In this document: in pieces, positions 8,080 through 17,597 of the stretch
How positions within the stretch are numbered: the first letter of the stretch is position 1
Layout of the letters: every line of letters begins with the position of its first letter
NCBI RefSeq assembly: GCF_000014885.1
Contig: NC_011566.1
Coordinates: 620,001-684,000, forward strand
Reading direction: 5' to 3'
Length of the DNA stretch: 64,000 nt
Origin: Shewanella piezotolerans WP3
GTDB taxonomy: Bacteria; Pseudomonadota; Gammaproteobacteria; Enterobacterales; Shewanellaceae
The notes under the pieces: generated by a model
The model's input: the letters and a program-made list of their open reading frames with translations, nothing else
What the model was told of the DNA's origin: nothing
Database searches by the model: none
Translations under genes and position numbers: made by a program

Positions 8080-8949
8080 CTATTTTTTGCGGATGATTTG
8101 AATCAGTGTCGGTGCAATTGAGGCTAGGATCATGCTGGCCATAAGCAAGTATTGATGAGGCGTAAAGGACTCACCTAGCAACACCATCCCACTGACAATA
8201 CCGGCGACAGGGTTAGCTATGCCCCCAAAAGTGAAGTCAACCACCGTCATACGCTGCAGTAACCAGACATACATAATATAGCCAAGTACGGTATTAAGCA
8301 TGATTATCCAGCCTAGGCCAAACGCATTTTCCATACTAAAGCCCTGTATTGCTGCAAAGTATTGCTCTGGTGAAAATAGCGAGTGAATAGCGGCGGCAAT
8401 AGACAGCAGTACGCCACCGACAATTAGTTGCCAAGTGAGTACCGTCCACCAGTGAATTCTGGTGCCAAGGGCTTTTGTTATCGTGCTGCCTACGATAATG
8501 CAGCTAATCGCTGCCAGCATAGCTAATAAACCTATAGGGTCTAAGCTGATAGCGCTTGGGTCAAATAGCATCCAAGCTAATATCACCAATACTGCCCCAA
8601 ATATTGCCTGCAATCTGCTTGGCCGCTTTTTACTTACGACCCAATGAAACAGCATCGCAAATACAGGCACTGAAACCATTCCAACCCCAGAAATTGCAGA
8701 GGGTAGGGTTAACGCCATAATAAAAATAAGGCTAAAGAACAGCGCAATATTGATGGCACCAAGCTTAATGAGGATTGACCAATCCGCTTTGTTCGGCAGA
8801 CTCGGCTTTAGGGCTAATAGTATTAAACCTGCAGGTAAAGCGCGGATAGCACCAAGCAATAAAGGCGGCCAATCTGGCAGAGTAAACTGCGTCATGGCAT
8901 AAGTGGTGCCCCAGAAAAAAGCCGGGATCATGGCGAGGAAAATATTCAT
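8080..8949 (-). CDS. DMT-superfamily transporter (EamA type)
   Basis: 289 residues with about ten hydrophobic segments arranged as two EamA-like halves. It starts MNIFLAMIPAFFWGTTYAMTQF, a typical EamA opening. It is an inner-membrane metabolite or drug exporter of unknown substrate. It is transcribed divergently from a MarR gene 151 bases away, and two related palindromes lie between them, so MarR control is likely. Confidence 0.9.
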   Translation of the reverse strand: MNIFLAMIPAFFWGTTYAMTQFTLPDWPPLLLGAIRALPAGLILLALKPSLPNKADWSILIKLGAINIALFFSLIFIMALTLPSAISGVGMVSVPVFAMLFHWVVSKKRPSRLQAIFGAVLVILAWMLFDPSAISLDPIGLLAMLAAISCIIVGSTITKALGTRIHWWTVLTWQLIVGGVLLSIAAAIHSLFSPEQYFAAIQGFSMENAFGLGWIIMLNTVLGYIMYVWLLQRMTVVDFTFGGIANPVAGIVSGMVLLGESFTPHQYLLMASMILASIAPTLIQIIRKK

Positions 8950-8968
8950 AAACTACCTTACTGCTAAG

Positions 8969-8986
8969 TATCTTTACGTAAAGATA
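8969..8986. promoter_or_regulatory. MarR-type operator 1 (18-bp perfect palindrome)
   Basis: TATCTTTAC followed by its exact complement GTAAAGATA, 20 bases upstream of the transporter start. The size and symmetry fit MarR-family operators. Assignment to the adjacent MarR is inferred. Confidence 0.65.
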
Positions 8987-9036
8987 TATGTAGTTTGAAC
9001 CTGTTCTTTATTTTTGTAAAGTATCTTTTTATCAAG

Positions 9037-9054
9037 TATCTTAATGTGAAGATT
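9037..9054. promoter_or_regulatory. MarR-type operator 2 (imperfect copy)
   Basis: TATCTTAATGTGAAGATT repeats the outer arms of operator 1 (TATCTT...AAGATA) with one end mismatch and a diverged centre. It lies about 47 bases before the MarR start. Confidence 0.5.
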
Positions 9055-9100
9055 TGTTTGTTGCTAATAGTTCAGCTAACTAACTGAGATAGGGTGTGAA

Positions 9101-9592
9101 ATGGACGATATAGATAAAGTCGCCGCGCAGTGGAATAAAGAGAAGCCCCAGCTGGAAACGTTACCGATGGAAATTTTTGGCCGGATGATGCGTTTGCAGA
9201 AGTACCTAGAAGCAGAGATCGCAGCCTGTCACAAACAGTACGGCCTCACATTGGGTGAGTTTGATGTGCTAGCTACCCTTAGGCGCTCTGGTGAACCATT
9301 CAATTTGACCCCGTCAGCGCTTTTGTCTTCGATGATGTTGACCTCCGGTGCGATGACTAACCGTTTAGATAGGCTGCAGGCAAAAGGGCTGATTGAGCGG
9401 GTGCATAGTACTGAAGATCGCCGCAGTGTATCTGTAGGGCTAACCGATAAAGGTTTTGCCATTATAGATGAAGCGATAGAGGAGCATGTACGTGTGCAGC
9501 ATAAACTGGTTGAGGGACTGTCCGATACTGATAAGCCTGAATTGAGCGGGTTATTAAAGATCTGGCTGAGTAGTTTTGAGGCATCAGCCTAA
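9101..9592 (+). CDS. MarR-family transcriptional regulator
   Basis: 163 residues. The central winged helix-turn-helix is visible (LTLGEFDVLATLRR; then LSSMMLTSGAMTNRLDRLQAKGLIER; then the wing STEDRRSVSVGLTDKG). It is preceded by AGGGTG and divergent from the DMT transporter; it presumably represses that gene and itself through the TATCTT palindromes. The ligand is unknown. Confidence 0.92.
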   Translation: MDDIDKVAAQWNKEKPQLETLPMEIFGRMMRLQKYLEAEIAACHKQYGLTLGEFDVLATLRRSGEPFNLTPSALLSSMMLTSGAMTNRLDRLQAKGLIERVHSTEDRRSVSVGLTDKGFAIIDEAIEEHVRVQHKLVEGLSDTDKPELSGLLKIWLSSFEASA

Positions 9593-9604
9593 TGCTACGA
9601 ATTA

Positions 9605-9930
9605 TACCAATTGCATTAAAAGTTTGACCATTCAGCGGGAATTCAAAACGCTGTAGGAAAGTAGTGGGATTTGAGCTAATAGTTATTCTCGGCTCTGGCA
9701 TCCTGCTTCGCTCTACCTCCTAAATCCATTTAGTCGTATATCCAAATCCCATAGCGAATCATACAGCGTTTGCCAATTTGTTTAACCTCAGCCGCACTAC
9801 GTGAGTTCCTCAGTCTTTCCACTTCTGCTTTGCATTGGCTTAAAAGGGAACAACCATTTCTTTACCAATGCGCTTTGAATTGAAAAGACTGAGGGGCTCT
9901 GAACTGGTCAAATACTTAATGCAATTGGTA
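9605..9930. mobile_element. MITE-like element, family 3, copy 1 (326 bp)
   Basis: The ends are inverted repeats TACCAATTGCATTAA, flanked by direct TTA on both sides (9602-9604, 9931-9933). No open frame of note. The interior is shared with 17173-17597 in opposite orientation. Confidence 0.8.
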
Positions 9931-9980
9931 TTACGAGTGGAATTGAAGTACTAGTGCTGTGAGAGGCAAACCACAAAAGC

Positions 9981-10010
9981 TGTGGAGAAGGAGTGATTCT
10001 CCTCTCCACA
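9981..10010 (-). terminator. Probable terminator of the DUF2999 gene
   Basis: A 12-bp stem with one bulge (TGTGGAGAAGGAG paired with CTCCTCTCCACA). On the minus strand GCTTTTG follows. It lies 22 bases after the stop. Confidence 0.6.
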
Positions 10011-10031
10011 TTAGCCTTATTCTGATAGGTA

Positions 10032-10283
10032 TTACTGCTGCAGCTGTGCTTTAGCTGCTTCAACTTTTGAGAAGTCTAAACCTAATTCAAGAACTGCTTC
10101 TTTGATCAGCGTTGGCGTTTGCATAACCAGCGCCATCATTTGCTGTAGTTTTTCTGCCGGAATACCTAACTGACCAATGGTTGCCATCGCCATCATTGGG
10201 TTTTCAGTCAAGGTTTGGAACAGTTCACTTATCTGAGCATCGCTGATGTTGTGCTCTTTTAAGATCGCAAGAATTGGGTTCAT
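10032..10283 (-). CDS. DUF2999 family small protein
   Basis: 83 residues, soluble and helical (MNPILAILKEHNISDAQ... ending SKVEAAKAQLQQ). It matches my memory of the DUF2999 family of Shewanella and Vibrio in length and in the segment TENPMMAMATIGQLGIP. Function unknown. It is a single gene with its own terminator. Confidence 0.82.
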   Translation of the reverse strand: MNPILAILKEHNISDAQISELFQTLTENPMMAMATIGQLGIPAEKLQQMMALVMQTPTLIKEAVLELGLDFSKVEAAKAQLQQ

Positions 10284-10354
10284 TGCATTGCCTTTTAATT
10301 GAATTAAGTAAAATAGGAGCGAGATTCTAGCACATTAGTTATTTTGAGTAGCTA

Positions 10355-11353
10355 TCATCCCATTAAGGTGACTAAATTTAATATCCAGCCCATAAGGGTA
10401 AACGATACCAATAAGATAACGAACAGCAATGCCAATAACCGCCATTGCATCACTTGTTTTAGCATTACAAATTCTGGAAAACTAGCCGCTACTGTGCTCA
10501 TACAAAAAGCAAGCACGGTACCAAGAGGAACGCCTTGTGTCAGCAGACTTTCCATAATCGGGATCACCCCTGTGGCATTAGCATATAGCGGAATACCCAT
10601 GACAACCGCCAGCGGAACTGACCACCACTGGCCGTCACCGAGATTGGCTTCAAGCCAACCAGCAGGCACAAAACCGTGCAGCCCAGCGCCAATACCGACA
10701 CCGATAATGACCCACTTCCACACACGAGAGAAGATCTCAAAGGTTTCCGATTTGGCAAATTGGTGACGCTGTTGCCAAGTCACTGCTGGACGGGGACTGT
10801 CTTGCGTGAGAGCCTGTTCGCTTGAGGCCTGCCCCATGGCATAAGCTTTAGCTGCCAGTGGCTGCAACCAACGTTCGGCTTTGAGTAAGTCGAGCAAGGC
10901 GCCACCTAAAATACCAATACTGATCCCTGTAACAATATAGAGTAGGGTGATTTGCCAACCTAATAAGCTAAATAGCAGCAAAATAGCCACTTCATTAATG
11001 AGTGGAGAGGTCAGCAAAAAGGCCATGGTGATGCCAACCGGGATCCCCGCCGAAGTAAAACCTAGAAATACTGGAATACTGGAGCAGGAGCAAAAGGGAG
11101 TGATGGCACCGAAACCCGAACCTAGGCTATAACCAACAAACTTAGGCTTGCCCGCTAGGTAGCCACGAACTCGTTCAATATTAAGAGAAGCCCGCAGCCA
11201 GCCAATGGCATAAATCATTAGGATCAACAGAGCGAAAATTTTGCTGGTGTCTTCAACAAAGAAGTGCACCGCTTGGCCTAATTGAGTTTGGTTTGACAGT
11301 GCAAAGCAGTCATAAACCAACCAATCGGCAAAAAGAGTGAACCAAATTAACAT
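10355..11353 (-). CDS. Permease of the ArsP/YraQ type (DUF318)
   Basis: 332 residues, about eight to ten membrane segments. The signature TPFCSCSSIP (85-94) and a second half with VVMGIPLYANATGVIPIMESLL are typical of COG0701 permeases, which include ArsP exporters of organoarsenicals. It is the last gene of an apparent operon arsR-thioredoxin-permease. The substrate is not provable from sequence; an arsenical or related toxicant is suggested by the ArsR partner. Confidence 0.88.
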   Translation of the reverse strand: MLIWFTLFADWLVYDCFALSNQTQLGQAVHFFVEDTSKIFALLILMIYAIGWLRASLNIERVRGYLAGKPKFVGYSLGSGFGAITPFCSCSSIPVFLGFTSAGIPVGITMAFLLTSPLINEVAILLLFSLLGWQITLLYIVTGISIGILGGALLDLLKAERWLQPLAAKAYAMGQASSEQALTQDSPRPAVTWQQRHQFAKSETFEIFSRVWKWVIIGVGIGAGLHGFVPAGWLEANLGDGQWWSVPLAVVMGIPLYANATGVIPIMESLLTQGVPLGTVLAFCMSTVAASFPEFVMLKQVMQWRLLALLFVILLVSFTLMGWILNLVTLMG

Positions 11354-11397
11354 AGCTTTACCTTAATAGTGGAACCAGATAAAACCAGCACAGTGGC

Positions 11398-11530
11398 TAA
11401 ATGCAGTTTTACTGCCGCTAAAACTCGCCTGTAGGCGTATTTACGGCTTGCGACTTCTGGGGTGAATAAGCTCATAAGGGAATAACCGTTGTGTCATTAC
11501 TCAGTTTGAAATAGCTTGCCTTGAATGAGC
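11398..11530. repeat. Decayed fragment of MITE-like family 4
   Basis: The reverse complement shares GGTTATTCCCTTATGAG, AGAAGTCGCAAG and CTACAGGCGAGT... in the same order as the element at 60382-60743. Ends are missing. It fills most of the gap between the permease and thioredoxin genes. Confidence 0.6.
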
Positions 11531-11544
11531 TTGCCAAATAACAG

Positions 11545-11784
11545 TTAGTTGCTTGGTTGAATTAGCTGACTAATCTCACTTGCTGACGGGACATTGCCAG
11601 CGGTAACAACCGTGCCATCAATAACAATGGCTGGCGTAGACATAACGCCATAGTCGAGAATAGCGGCCATATCGGTAACTTTTTGCAATTCAAAGTCCAC
11701 TGATAATTCCTTAGCAATACGCTCTATTTCTGCTGCTAAATTGGTACATTTTTTACAGCCACTGCCTAATACTTCAATTTTCAT
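11545..11784 (-). CDS. Small thioredoxin-like protein (redox-active disulfide, CKKC)
   Basis: 79 residues. It starts MKIEVLGSGCKKC with the redox pair Cys10/Cys13 and continues with a thioredoxin fold (MSTPAIVIDG cis-Pro loop). The ATG at 11782-11784 has AGAGG 6 bases upstream, favouring it over longer frames. Proteins like this are commonly paired with COG0701 permeases and may act on the substrate or on the permease cysteines; that role is inferred. Confidence 0.88.
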   Translation of the reverse strand: MKIEVLGSGCKKCTNLAAEIERIAKELSVDFELQKVTDMAAILDYGVMSTPAIVIDGTVVTAGNVPSASEISQLIQPSN

Positions 11785-11819
11785 TTTTAGCCTCTTTGAT
11801 AGATTTGGAGATATAGCCT

Positions 11820-12143
11820 TTAAGCCTTGATTAAAGCTGCATGGGTACGGGCATTCTTTTCTAAAACAGTTTCGATACAGCCAAACATGTTTAATAAACA
11901 TGGCGTTTCTAGACGATAATAGATCTGCTTACCGTCGCGGCGACTACTGATAATGCCAGCCTGCTTTAGTAGCGATAGGTGTTTGGAGACGGTAGAGATG
12001 TCGGCATTAACCCCATCGGTGAGATCACAGACGCAACGCTCTTGCTGTTGCAGCTGCTCTAACAACCATAAGCGGGTAGGGTGGGCGAGTGCTTTTAGCA
12101 CCGCAGCTCGGGCATTGAGCCTAAGTTGCTCTTGTTCCGTCAT
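11820..12143 (-). CDS. ArsR/SmtB-family metal-responsive repressor
   Basis: 107 residues. The winged helix is clear (LKALAHPTRLWLLEQL; DISTVSKHLSLLKQAGIISSRRDGKQIYYRL). The ERCVCDLT segment carries the ELCVCDL-type thiol pair that binds As(III)/Sb(III) in ArsR proteins. It is first in the operon with the thioredoxin and permease and presumably autorepresses it. Confidence 0.92.
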   Translation of the reverse strand: MTEQEQLRLNARAAVLKALAHPTRLWLLEQLQQQERCVCDLTDGVNADISTVSKHLSLLKQAGIISSRRDGKQIYYRLETPCLLNMFGCIETVLEKNARTHAALIKA

Positions 12144-12415
12144 TATTTTCCCTCGGTAGCGTGGCTAAGAGTGACTCGTCTGCATGGATAATTATCTAAC
12201 TTGCATTCACTTTGTCATTTGGCGTAATAGCCAAGTGTTAGGCATTATAGTCAATAGCCAATGGATTATTGTGACAAAGGTAGCAGTTTGATGGACTAGC
12301 CTATTTCTAGTGGGTTAATAATTCCAGTATGTAAAATGTTGCGAAAATGTTTTAGAATCAGTTAGCTCCAGAGAGGGAGCCTTCAATTAATAATAAGAAA
12401 CAAAGGACTGGCTCG

Positions 12416-15400
12416 ATGTTTAAGCGAATATGGCTTAAGGCAGCTACAAGTGCTGCACGATTATTTATCTTATCTATTACTACATGCTGTTTGCTCATTA
12501 ATTTTTCAGTATTCTCCTTAGCCAATGCCAACAGCGTTTCTGCTGTGACAGAACGCCTATCGTTAGATGAAAACTGGCATAGCGGCACTTATCGCGAGCA
12601 GGGTGTAACCTATACACCGCAGCCAACATGGGTGCAATCAGTGCCTGTTAGCGAGCCTGATATTGAACCCACTAGTCAGCTTGCCGATGGTATTTTTCAT
12701 CTATTGCTCGATAATCAATATCGGGTAAGCGAGAGTGGTGAGCAGAGTAAGTTTAATCGCTATGTTATTAAAGCGGTTTCAGCTAAAGGACTGGAGTATG
12801 TCTCACAAATTAATGTGAGTTACGATCCTAGCTATGAGCGGATAGCTTTTCACGGGATTAAGGTTATCCGAGATGGCGTAGAAATTGATAAAACCTTAGA
12901 TAGTCAGTTCAGCTTAGACAAAAGCGATAGTGGCAGTGATCTTCTTTATGATGGCTCACTGAATGCGTTTTGGGCGGTTAATGATATTCGAATTGGCGAT
13001 ATCGTTGAGTATAGCTTTACAAGGTTTGGACAGAACCCTGTATTTGCCTGTACCTTCACCGGCTCTAGAACACTGCAGTGGCAAGTGCCAATCCATCAGC
13101 AGTTTTTGAGAGTGCTTTGGGGGAAATCTACTCCTTTGTATTTTAAGATGCACAATACCGAACAAAGCTTTACCGAGAGTCGTTTAGGTAGTGAAACGGA
13201 CTATCAATTGCTGGTGGAGCAACAACCTATATTAGCGGTGAGTAATGATGCCGCTGCTTGGTATGATCCGTACGCTAAAGCCCAGTTCTCTGAAAGTAAA
13301 GATTGGCAGTCGGTGGTAGATTGGGCACGGCCAATGTTTGAGCGCCAACTTGATGAGTCAGCGGCTTTGCAGAGTAAGGTGAAACAGATCGCTGAGCAAA
13401 CTGACGACTTAGCTCAGCAAGTTATGCTCGCGCTTAATTTTGTGCAACAAGATATCCGTTATCTGGGCATCGAGTTAGGTAGCAATAGCCATTTCCCTGC
13501 GAAAGCCAGTGATACATTAGCTAAGCGCTATGGTGACTGTAAAGATAAGTCGGTGCTGCTAATCGCACTACTGAAAGGACTCGGTGTTGAAGCCTCTCCT
13601 GTTTTAGTCAACAGTCAAACAGGCGAAAGCCTAGCTGACAGCTTGCCGTCGGCAAAAGGCTTTAACCATGCCATTGTTAAGGCCAAGATAAATAACAAGA
13701 GTTATTGGTTTGACCCTACATTGTTGTACCAGCAAGTGGCGTTAGATGCGGTGTATCAACCTAACTATGGATATGCACTGGTATTAAAGCCTGGGATTGA
13801 TGCCCTAGAAAAAATGCCTGCTGAGCACAGTGGCAGCAAAATTGTTTTTGCCGAAGCGTATGACTTTTCAGATGGGGTGGCAAAGCCTGCAGTTTTCACC
13901 TCCAAAGTGACCTATTCTGGCTACGAAGCGCGCAGCAAAAGAGCGGCGATAGTGGAAAGTGGCGTACAGTCATTGTCTGAGCAGTATGCCAAGTATTACG
14001 ACAAAATATTTAATGGATTAACTATTAATACTCCATTGGCAATCACTAGAGATAATGCTCTAGGTACGCTGAGTATCAGTGAAGACTATTTGTTGAGAGC
14101 ACCTTGGACTGAAGGAGATAATGAGGGGTTTACAATTTACTTGTATGAAACCCAAGTGTCTCCTTATCTGTCTATCCCAGAAAGCCTAAGTCAAAGAGCA
14201 TTGCCGCTAAGCTACCCATTGCAGATCGAGGGCGATATTGTGGTCAGTCTTAGAGACAGCAATTGGAGTTTCACTGATGAAGTGATTGAGGAGGATAACC
14301 CCTTCTTTAAGTTGATTTATCAGGTTGCTTATAACAAGAAACAGCATCAGCTCACACTGTCATACGATTACCGCACTAAGGTCGACCGAGTCGAGGTTGA
14401 ACAGTTAGATGGCTATATTGCGGCACTCAAAAAAGTCGAATCGATAGATAGCTACGGAATTGTTGATTACCCTAATGCTACAAGCACAGCTACAACAACT
14501 GATACCTTAGCGGCTGACTCATTAGAGTCGGCTAACCCCTGGGTTTTAGCTGGAATATTACTGCTGTTAGGTTTCGTGTATACATTGGTCAGTTTACTGT
14601 TGGAGCCCAGCAGTGGTCATGATAGTCAGTTCTATCCGGTATCATTAGTTAAGTTTTTCGTGTTGTCAGTATTTAGTCTTGGGCTGTATTCAGCCTATTG
14701 GAGCTACAAGAATTGGCAGTACATTAAATATGAGAAAGACAGGCCGGATATATGGCCTGTTGCGAGGGCTGTATTTTCACCGTTCTGGTATTACCCCTTA
14801 TATTTGTGGCTTGAAATTGATCGTGATCAGCGTAAGCCGCACCCCTATCTTATTCCTGCATGGTCGGCCGTTATCCTGTTTGTTGGATACCTGATTTATA
14901 ACGGGGTGAGTTGGGAGACTGATTGGGGTAACTGGGATTACCTAATTCCGTTCATTGTTTTCGCCCCGTTAGTCATGTACGTGAATAAGATAAACAAACA
15001 AAATAACGAGGCTTATTTAGCTAACTCGCAGTGGCATGCGCGTAATTGGGTGTTTATGGCTTGTATGTTGCCATTGCTGATGTACGCCGCAGCGCAGGAT
15101 TTTGGCTTAACCGCACAGGATGACATTATTAAAGGTGAAAACCTTTGGTCGCATGATATTGATTTTATGCAACAAAATAAGGTGTTCACTGAAATGGAAA
15201 TGCCAATTTTATTTTATAGCGACGATTGGCTGAGCAATCGAGCTGATGGCAATGGTTTCACGCCAGAGACCGTATTCTCCTATTGGGTTGAGAATGACGA
15301 GTTACAAGTGGCTTCAAGCCCACTAAAAGACGTTGCTGATATTGAAGTTGATTATGCCGATTCAGGTGAAGAATCTGAGGTCACTGAAGTTACCATTCAT

Positions 15401-15520
15401 GTTGAAGGTGGCGATGAGTTTGTATTGTATGCCACTAGCACAGATGAGAAAGATAAAGTTTTCGTGAAGCAACTAATGCAACAGTGGCAGAGTCAGCGAG
15501 ATGATAAAACTGCGCTATAA
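12416..15520 (+). CDS. DUF3857/transglutaminase-like protein with C-terminal membrane domain
   Basis: 1034 residues. An N-terminal signal sequence (about 1-40) precedes a DUF3857 region. Next comes a transglutaminase-like core with Cys375 in YGDCKDKS, His418 in FNHAIVK and Asp433 in YWFDPT, i.e. a complete catalytic triad. A C-terminal region from about 705 has several membrane segments, including a DUF4234-like LGLYSAYWSYKNW, and then a soluble tail. It is probably a periplasmic or membrane peptidase or cross-linking enzyme. The substrate is unknown. AAGGA lies 8 bases before the ATG. Stands alone. Confidence 0.88.
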   Translation: MFKRIWLKAATSAARLFILSITTCCLLINFSVFSLANANSVSAVTERLSLDENWHSGTYREQGVTYTPQPTWVQSVPVSEPDIEPTSQLADGIFHLLLDNQYRVSESGEQSKFNRYVIKAVSAKGLEYVSQINVSYDPSYERIAFHGIKVIRDGVEIDKTLDSQFSLDKSDSGSDLLYDGSLNAFWAVNDIRIGDIVEYSFTRFGQNPVFACTFTGSRTLQWQVPIHQQFLRVLWGKSTPLYFKMHNTEQSFTESRLGSETDYQLLVEQQPILAVSNDAAAWYDPYAKAQFSESKDWQSVVDWARPMFERQLDESAALQSKVKQIAEQTDDLAQQVMLALNFVQQDIRYLGIELGSNSHFPAKASDTLAKRYGDCKDKSVLLIALLKGLGVEASPVLVNSQTGESLADSLPSAKGFNHAIVKAKINNKSYWFDPTLLYQQVALDAVYQPNYGYALVLKPGIDALEKMPAEHSGSKIVFAEAYDFSDGVAKPAVFTSKVTYSGYEARSKRAAIVESGVQSLSEQYAKYYDKIFNGLTINTPLAITRDNALGTLSISEDYLLRAPWTEGDNEGFTIYLYETQVSPYLSIPESLSQRALPLSYPLQIEGDIVVSLRDSNWSFTDEVIEEDNPFFKLIYQVAYNKKQHQLTLSYDYRTKVDRVEVEQLDGYIAALKKVESIDSYGIVDYPNATSTATTTDTLAADSLESANPWVLAGILLLLGFVYTLVSLLLEPSSGHDSQFYPVSLVKFFVLSVFSLGLYSAYWSYKNWQYIKYEKDRPDIWPVARAVFSPFWYYPLYLWLEIDRDQRKPHPYLIPAWSAVILFVGYLIYNGVSWETDWGNWDYLIPFIVFAPLVMYVNKINKQNNEAYLANSQWHARNWVFMACMLPLLMYAAAQDFGLTAQDDIIKGENLWSHDIDFMQQNKVFTEMEMPILFYSDDWLSNRADGNGFTPETVFSYWVENDELQVASSPLKDVADIEVDYADSGEESEVTEVTIHVEGGDEFVLYATSTDEKDKVFVKQLMQQWQSQRDDKTAL

Positions 15521-15550
15521 AGCGACTGGCTTGCACTGTGAATGGTGAAA

Positions 15551-15568
15551 ATTTTAATGCAATTGGTA
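15551..15568. repeat. Solo end of a family 3 repeat
   Basis: TTTTAATGCAATTGGTA is identical to the terminal inverted repeat of the elements at 9605-9930 and 17173-17597. No other part of the element is adjacent. It is a remnant downstream of the transglutaminase-like gene. Confidence 0.6.
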
Positions 15569-15613
15569 TAAGCTTATGCCGAAGCCTCTCTTAAACTGCA
15601 CCTATCTATTTAA

Positions 15614-15639
15614 CCCCGCTAGAGGTACCACTAGCGGGG
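15614..15639. terminator. Bidirectional stem-loop terminator
   Basis: A 9-bp perfect GC-rich stem (CCCCGCTAG / CTAGCGGGG) with an 8-base loop. CTTTAAT follows on the plus strand and GTTAAAT on the minus strand. It lies between the convergent transglutaminase-like and HlyD genes. Confidence 0.65.
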
Positions 15640-15652
15640 CTTTAATGCTGGC

Positions 15653-16684
15653 TTATAACGGATTTAAATATGCTTTTACGGCTTTAAGTCTGACGGTTGC
15701 TGCGCCAATGATATCGAGCACCCCCAATATTGAGTGAGGTTTATCGGCACTGACCCAAGCAGAGCCTGTAGCGCCAATGGGTAGCATCGCCATGGTGTTT
15801 TCATCGACTTCAAGTACGACGGTTCTGCCTACTGGCATCGAGCCAAGGTTGATATGACGTGACACCATCTGCTCACGAGGTAATAAATCGCCCTGAGACT
15901 CTCCTGTTGCTTCTACCTTACTGTGTACTCGCGCTCTAAATATCTGCCCAGGGTAGGCATCGATATAGAACTCAGAAAACTGCCCCGGTTGAATATAAGC
16001 GTAGGATTGATCTGGGATCCGCATCTCGACAAACTTTTTGCCGGTATTCCACAGGTGCATAGAGCCTACTCGAGTGCCATCAGCAATATAAACGTGAGTG
16101 ACCATACCATCAAATGGCGCCCGTACTTGTAGTCTCTCTAATTCAAAATTTTGCTTACGCAGTTGCGCATACTGAACCTCAAGTTGAGCGGCTTGCACTT
16201 TTAGCTCAGCCGCTATGATTTCGACTTTATCGGCAGCATTTTCAAGATCGCGTTCGCTGACGTGTTCTCCAAGTTCTGCTTTACGTTGGTAGTTACGTTT
16301 TGCTTGAGCGAGTTGAACTTCGGTGGCTTCGATTGCTCGTTCTATCTCTTGCACTTTTGCATTAATTTCATCAATGGCGCTGGCGACCTTATCGTCGACC
16401 AAGGTGTAGATTAGCTCGCCTTTTTTTACATGCTGGTTGTGATCCACTGAAATGGACTCAATCTGTTGCCCTATCGCTGGCGATAACACGGCATGTGGTG
16501 CACGTATGGTTGTCGAGTCGGTGAGATCCGCAGGTGAATAGAAGCGATGCGCCAAGAACAGAGTCGTGGCAATTAAACAGCCTACCAACACACTAATAAA
16601 GTAGTTTCGCGGTCTTTTCTTGATCACATTGAATTTAAACAGTAACCAACAAATAAAAATATAGGGCAGCATTATCTCTTTCAT
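15653..16684 (-). CDS. HlyD/EmrA-type membrane fusion protein (YiaV-like)
   Basis: 343 residues. One N-terminal membrane span (about 25-45), a barrel-sandwich half-motif (PAIGQQIESISVDHNQHVKKGE), a long coiled coil (about 95-185) and the second half (LQVRAPFDGMVTHVYIADGTRV). It spans the periplasm as an adaptor for an export system; no matching transporter is encoded here. The start overlaps the upstream stop (ATGA), as in the E. coli yiaW-yiaV arrangement, so translation is coupled. Confidence 0.88.
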   Translation of the reverse strand: MKEIMLPYIFICWLLFKFNVIKKRPRNYFISVLVGCLIATTLFLAHRFYSPADLTDSTTIRAPHAVLSPAIGQQIESISVDHNQHVKKGELIYTLVDDKVASAIDEINAKVQEIERAIEATEVQLAQAKRNYQRKAELGEHVSERDLENAADKVEIIAAELKVQAAQLEVQYAQLRKQNFELERLQVRAPFDGMVTHVYIADGTRVGSMHLWNTGKKFVEMRIPDQSYAYIQPGQFSEFYIDAYPGQIFRARVHSKVEATGESQGDLLPREQMVSRHINLGSMPVGRTVVLEVDENTMAMLPIGATGSAWVSADKPHSILGVLDIIGAATVRLKAVKAYLNPL

Positions 16685-16992
16685 GCGCGCGTCCCCCTAA
16701 TCCACTGTTGTACTTTGTCCCAATCAGTGACGATTGCGATTACCGCTAAAACCCACAGAGGTTTCCAGAACAGACCAAGCATACACAGCCAAAATACCAG
16801 CTTTGCTTGCTGCATACCGCGCTCTTTGGCTAAGTATTTGGGAAGGGAGTGCAGATGCCATAGCTTAATAGCGACCCAGCAAAAAACACCGACGGTGACG
16901 GCGGTGATGACCCACATAAAAGCAACGGAATTGAGTAACCCTATAGTGCCAGGTAAGTTGGTATAGATTAAGTCGGTATCATGGATTTTCAT
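16681..16992 (-). CDS. DUF3302 family inner-membrane protein (YiaW-like)
   Basis: With the ATG at 16990-16992 (MKIHDTDLIY, GAGAG upstream) it has 103 residues, close to YiaW (about 107). Two membrane segments flank a conserved cytoplasmic stretch (HSLPKYLAKERG), a DUF3302 feature. An upstream in-frame start at 17136 would add 48 residues unlike the family. It ends in a 4-bp overlap with the HlyD gene. Small partner proteins of this kind always sit with a HlyD protein; their molecular role is unknown. Confidence 0.8.
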   Translation of the reverse strand: MKIHDTDLIYTNLPGTIGLLNSVAFMWVITAVTVGVFCWVAIKLWHLHSLPKYLAKERGMQQAKLVFWLCMLGLFWKPLWVLAVIAIVTDWDKVQQWIRGTRA

Positions 16993-17172
16993 TAAACTCT
17001 CATAAGCCAATTGGCTAGGATAAAGCTGGTTAGGAATTAGGTTGATCTTAACCTTGGTAAGCTGAATCAAGCTTGAACTACGAAAGCGAAAATAGTGATG
17101 CAGTGCAGACTGTGAAGCCTTTGAAGTCATTAGCATTCTGTAGTGCTGTTCTCTCGATGTTTGATTTGGTTA

Positions 17173-17597
17173 TACCAATTGCATTAAGTATTTGAGCAGT
17201 TCAGAGCCCCTCAGTCTTTTCAATTCAAAACGCATTGGTAAAGAAATGGTTATTCCCTTTTAAGCCAATGCAAAGAAGAAGTGGAAAGACTGAGGGGCTC
17301 ACGTAGTGCGGCTGAGGTTAAACAAATTGGCAAACGCTGTATGCTTCGCTATGGGATTTGGATATACGACTAAATGGTCTATTTTGTTCCATACAAAATA
17401 AGACATTCCGGCCCTCCTTGGCGGTCAGATTTAGGAGGTACGAGACCAAGGATGGTCGAAGGTAGAATAATGCAGGAGCAATTATCGAGAGCGAAGCAGG
17501 ATGCCAGAGCCGAGAATAACTATTAGCTCAAATTCCACTACTTGCCTACAGCGTTTTGAATTGCCGCTGAATGGTCAAACTTTTAATGCAATTGGTA
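17173..17597. mobile_element. MITE-like element, family 3, copy 2 (425 bp)
   Basis: Same TACCAATTGCATTAA inverted ends as 9605-9930 and the same direct TTA flanks (17170-17172, 17598-17600). The orientation is opposite. It carries about 100 extra internal bases (roughly 17375-17480) absent from copy 1. Confidence 0.8.
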
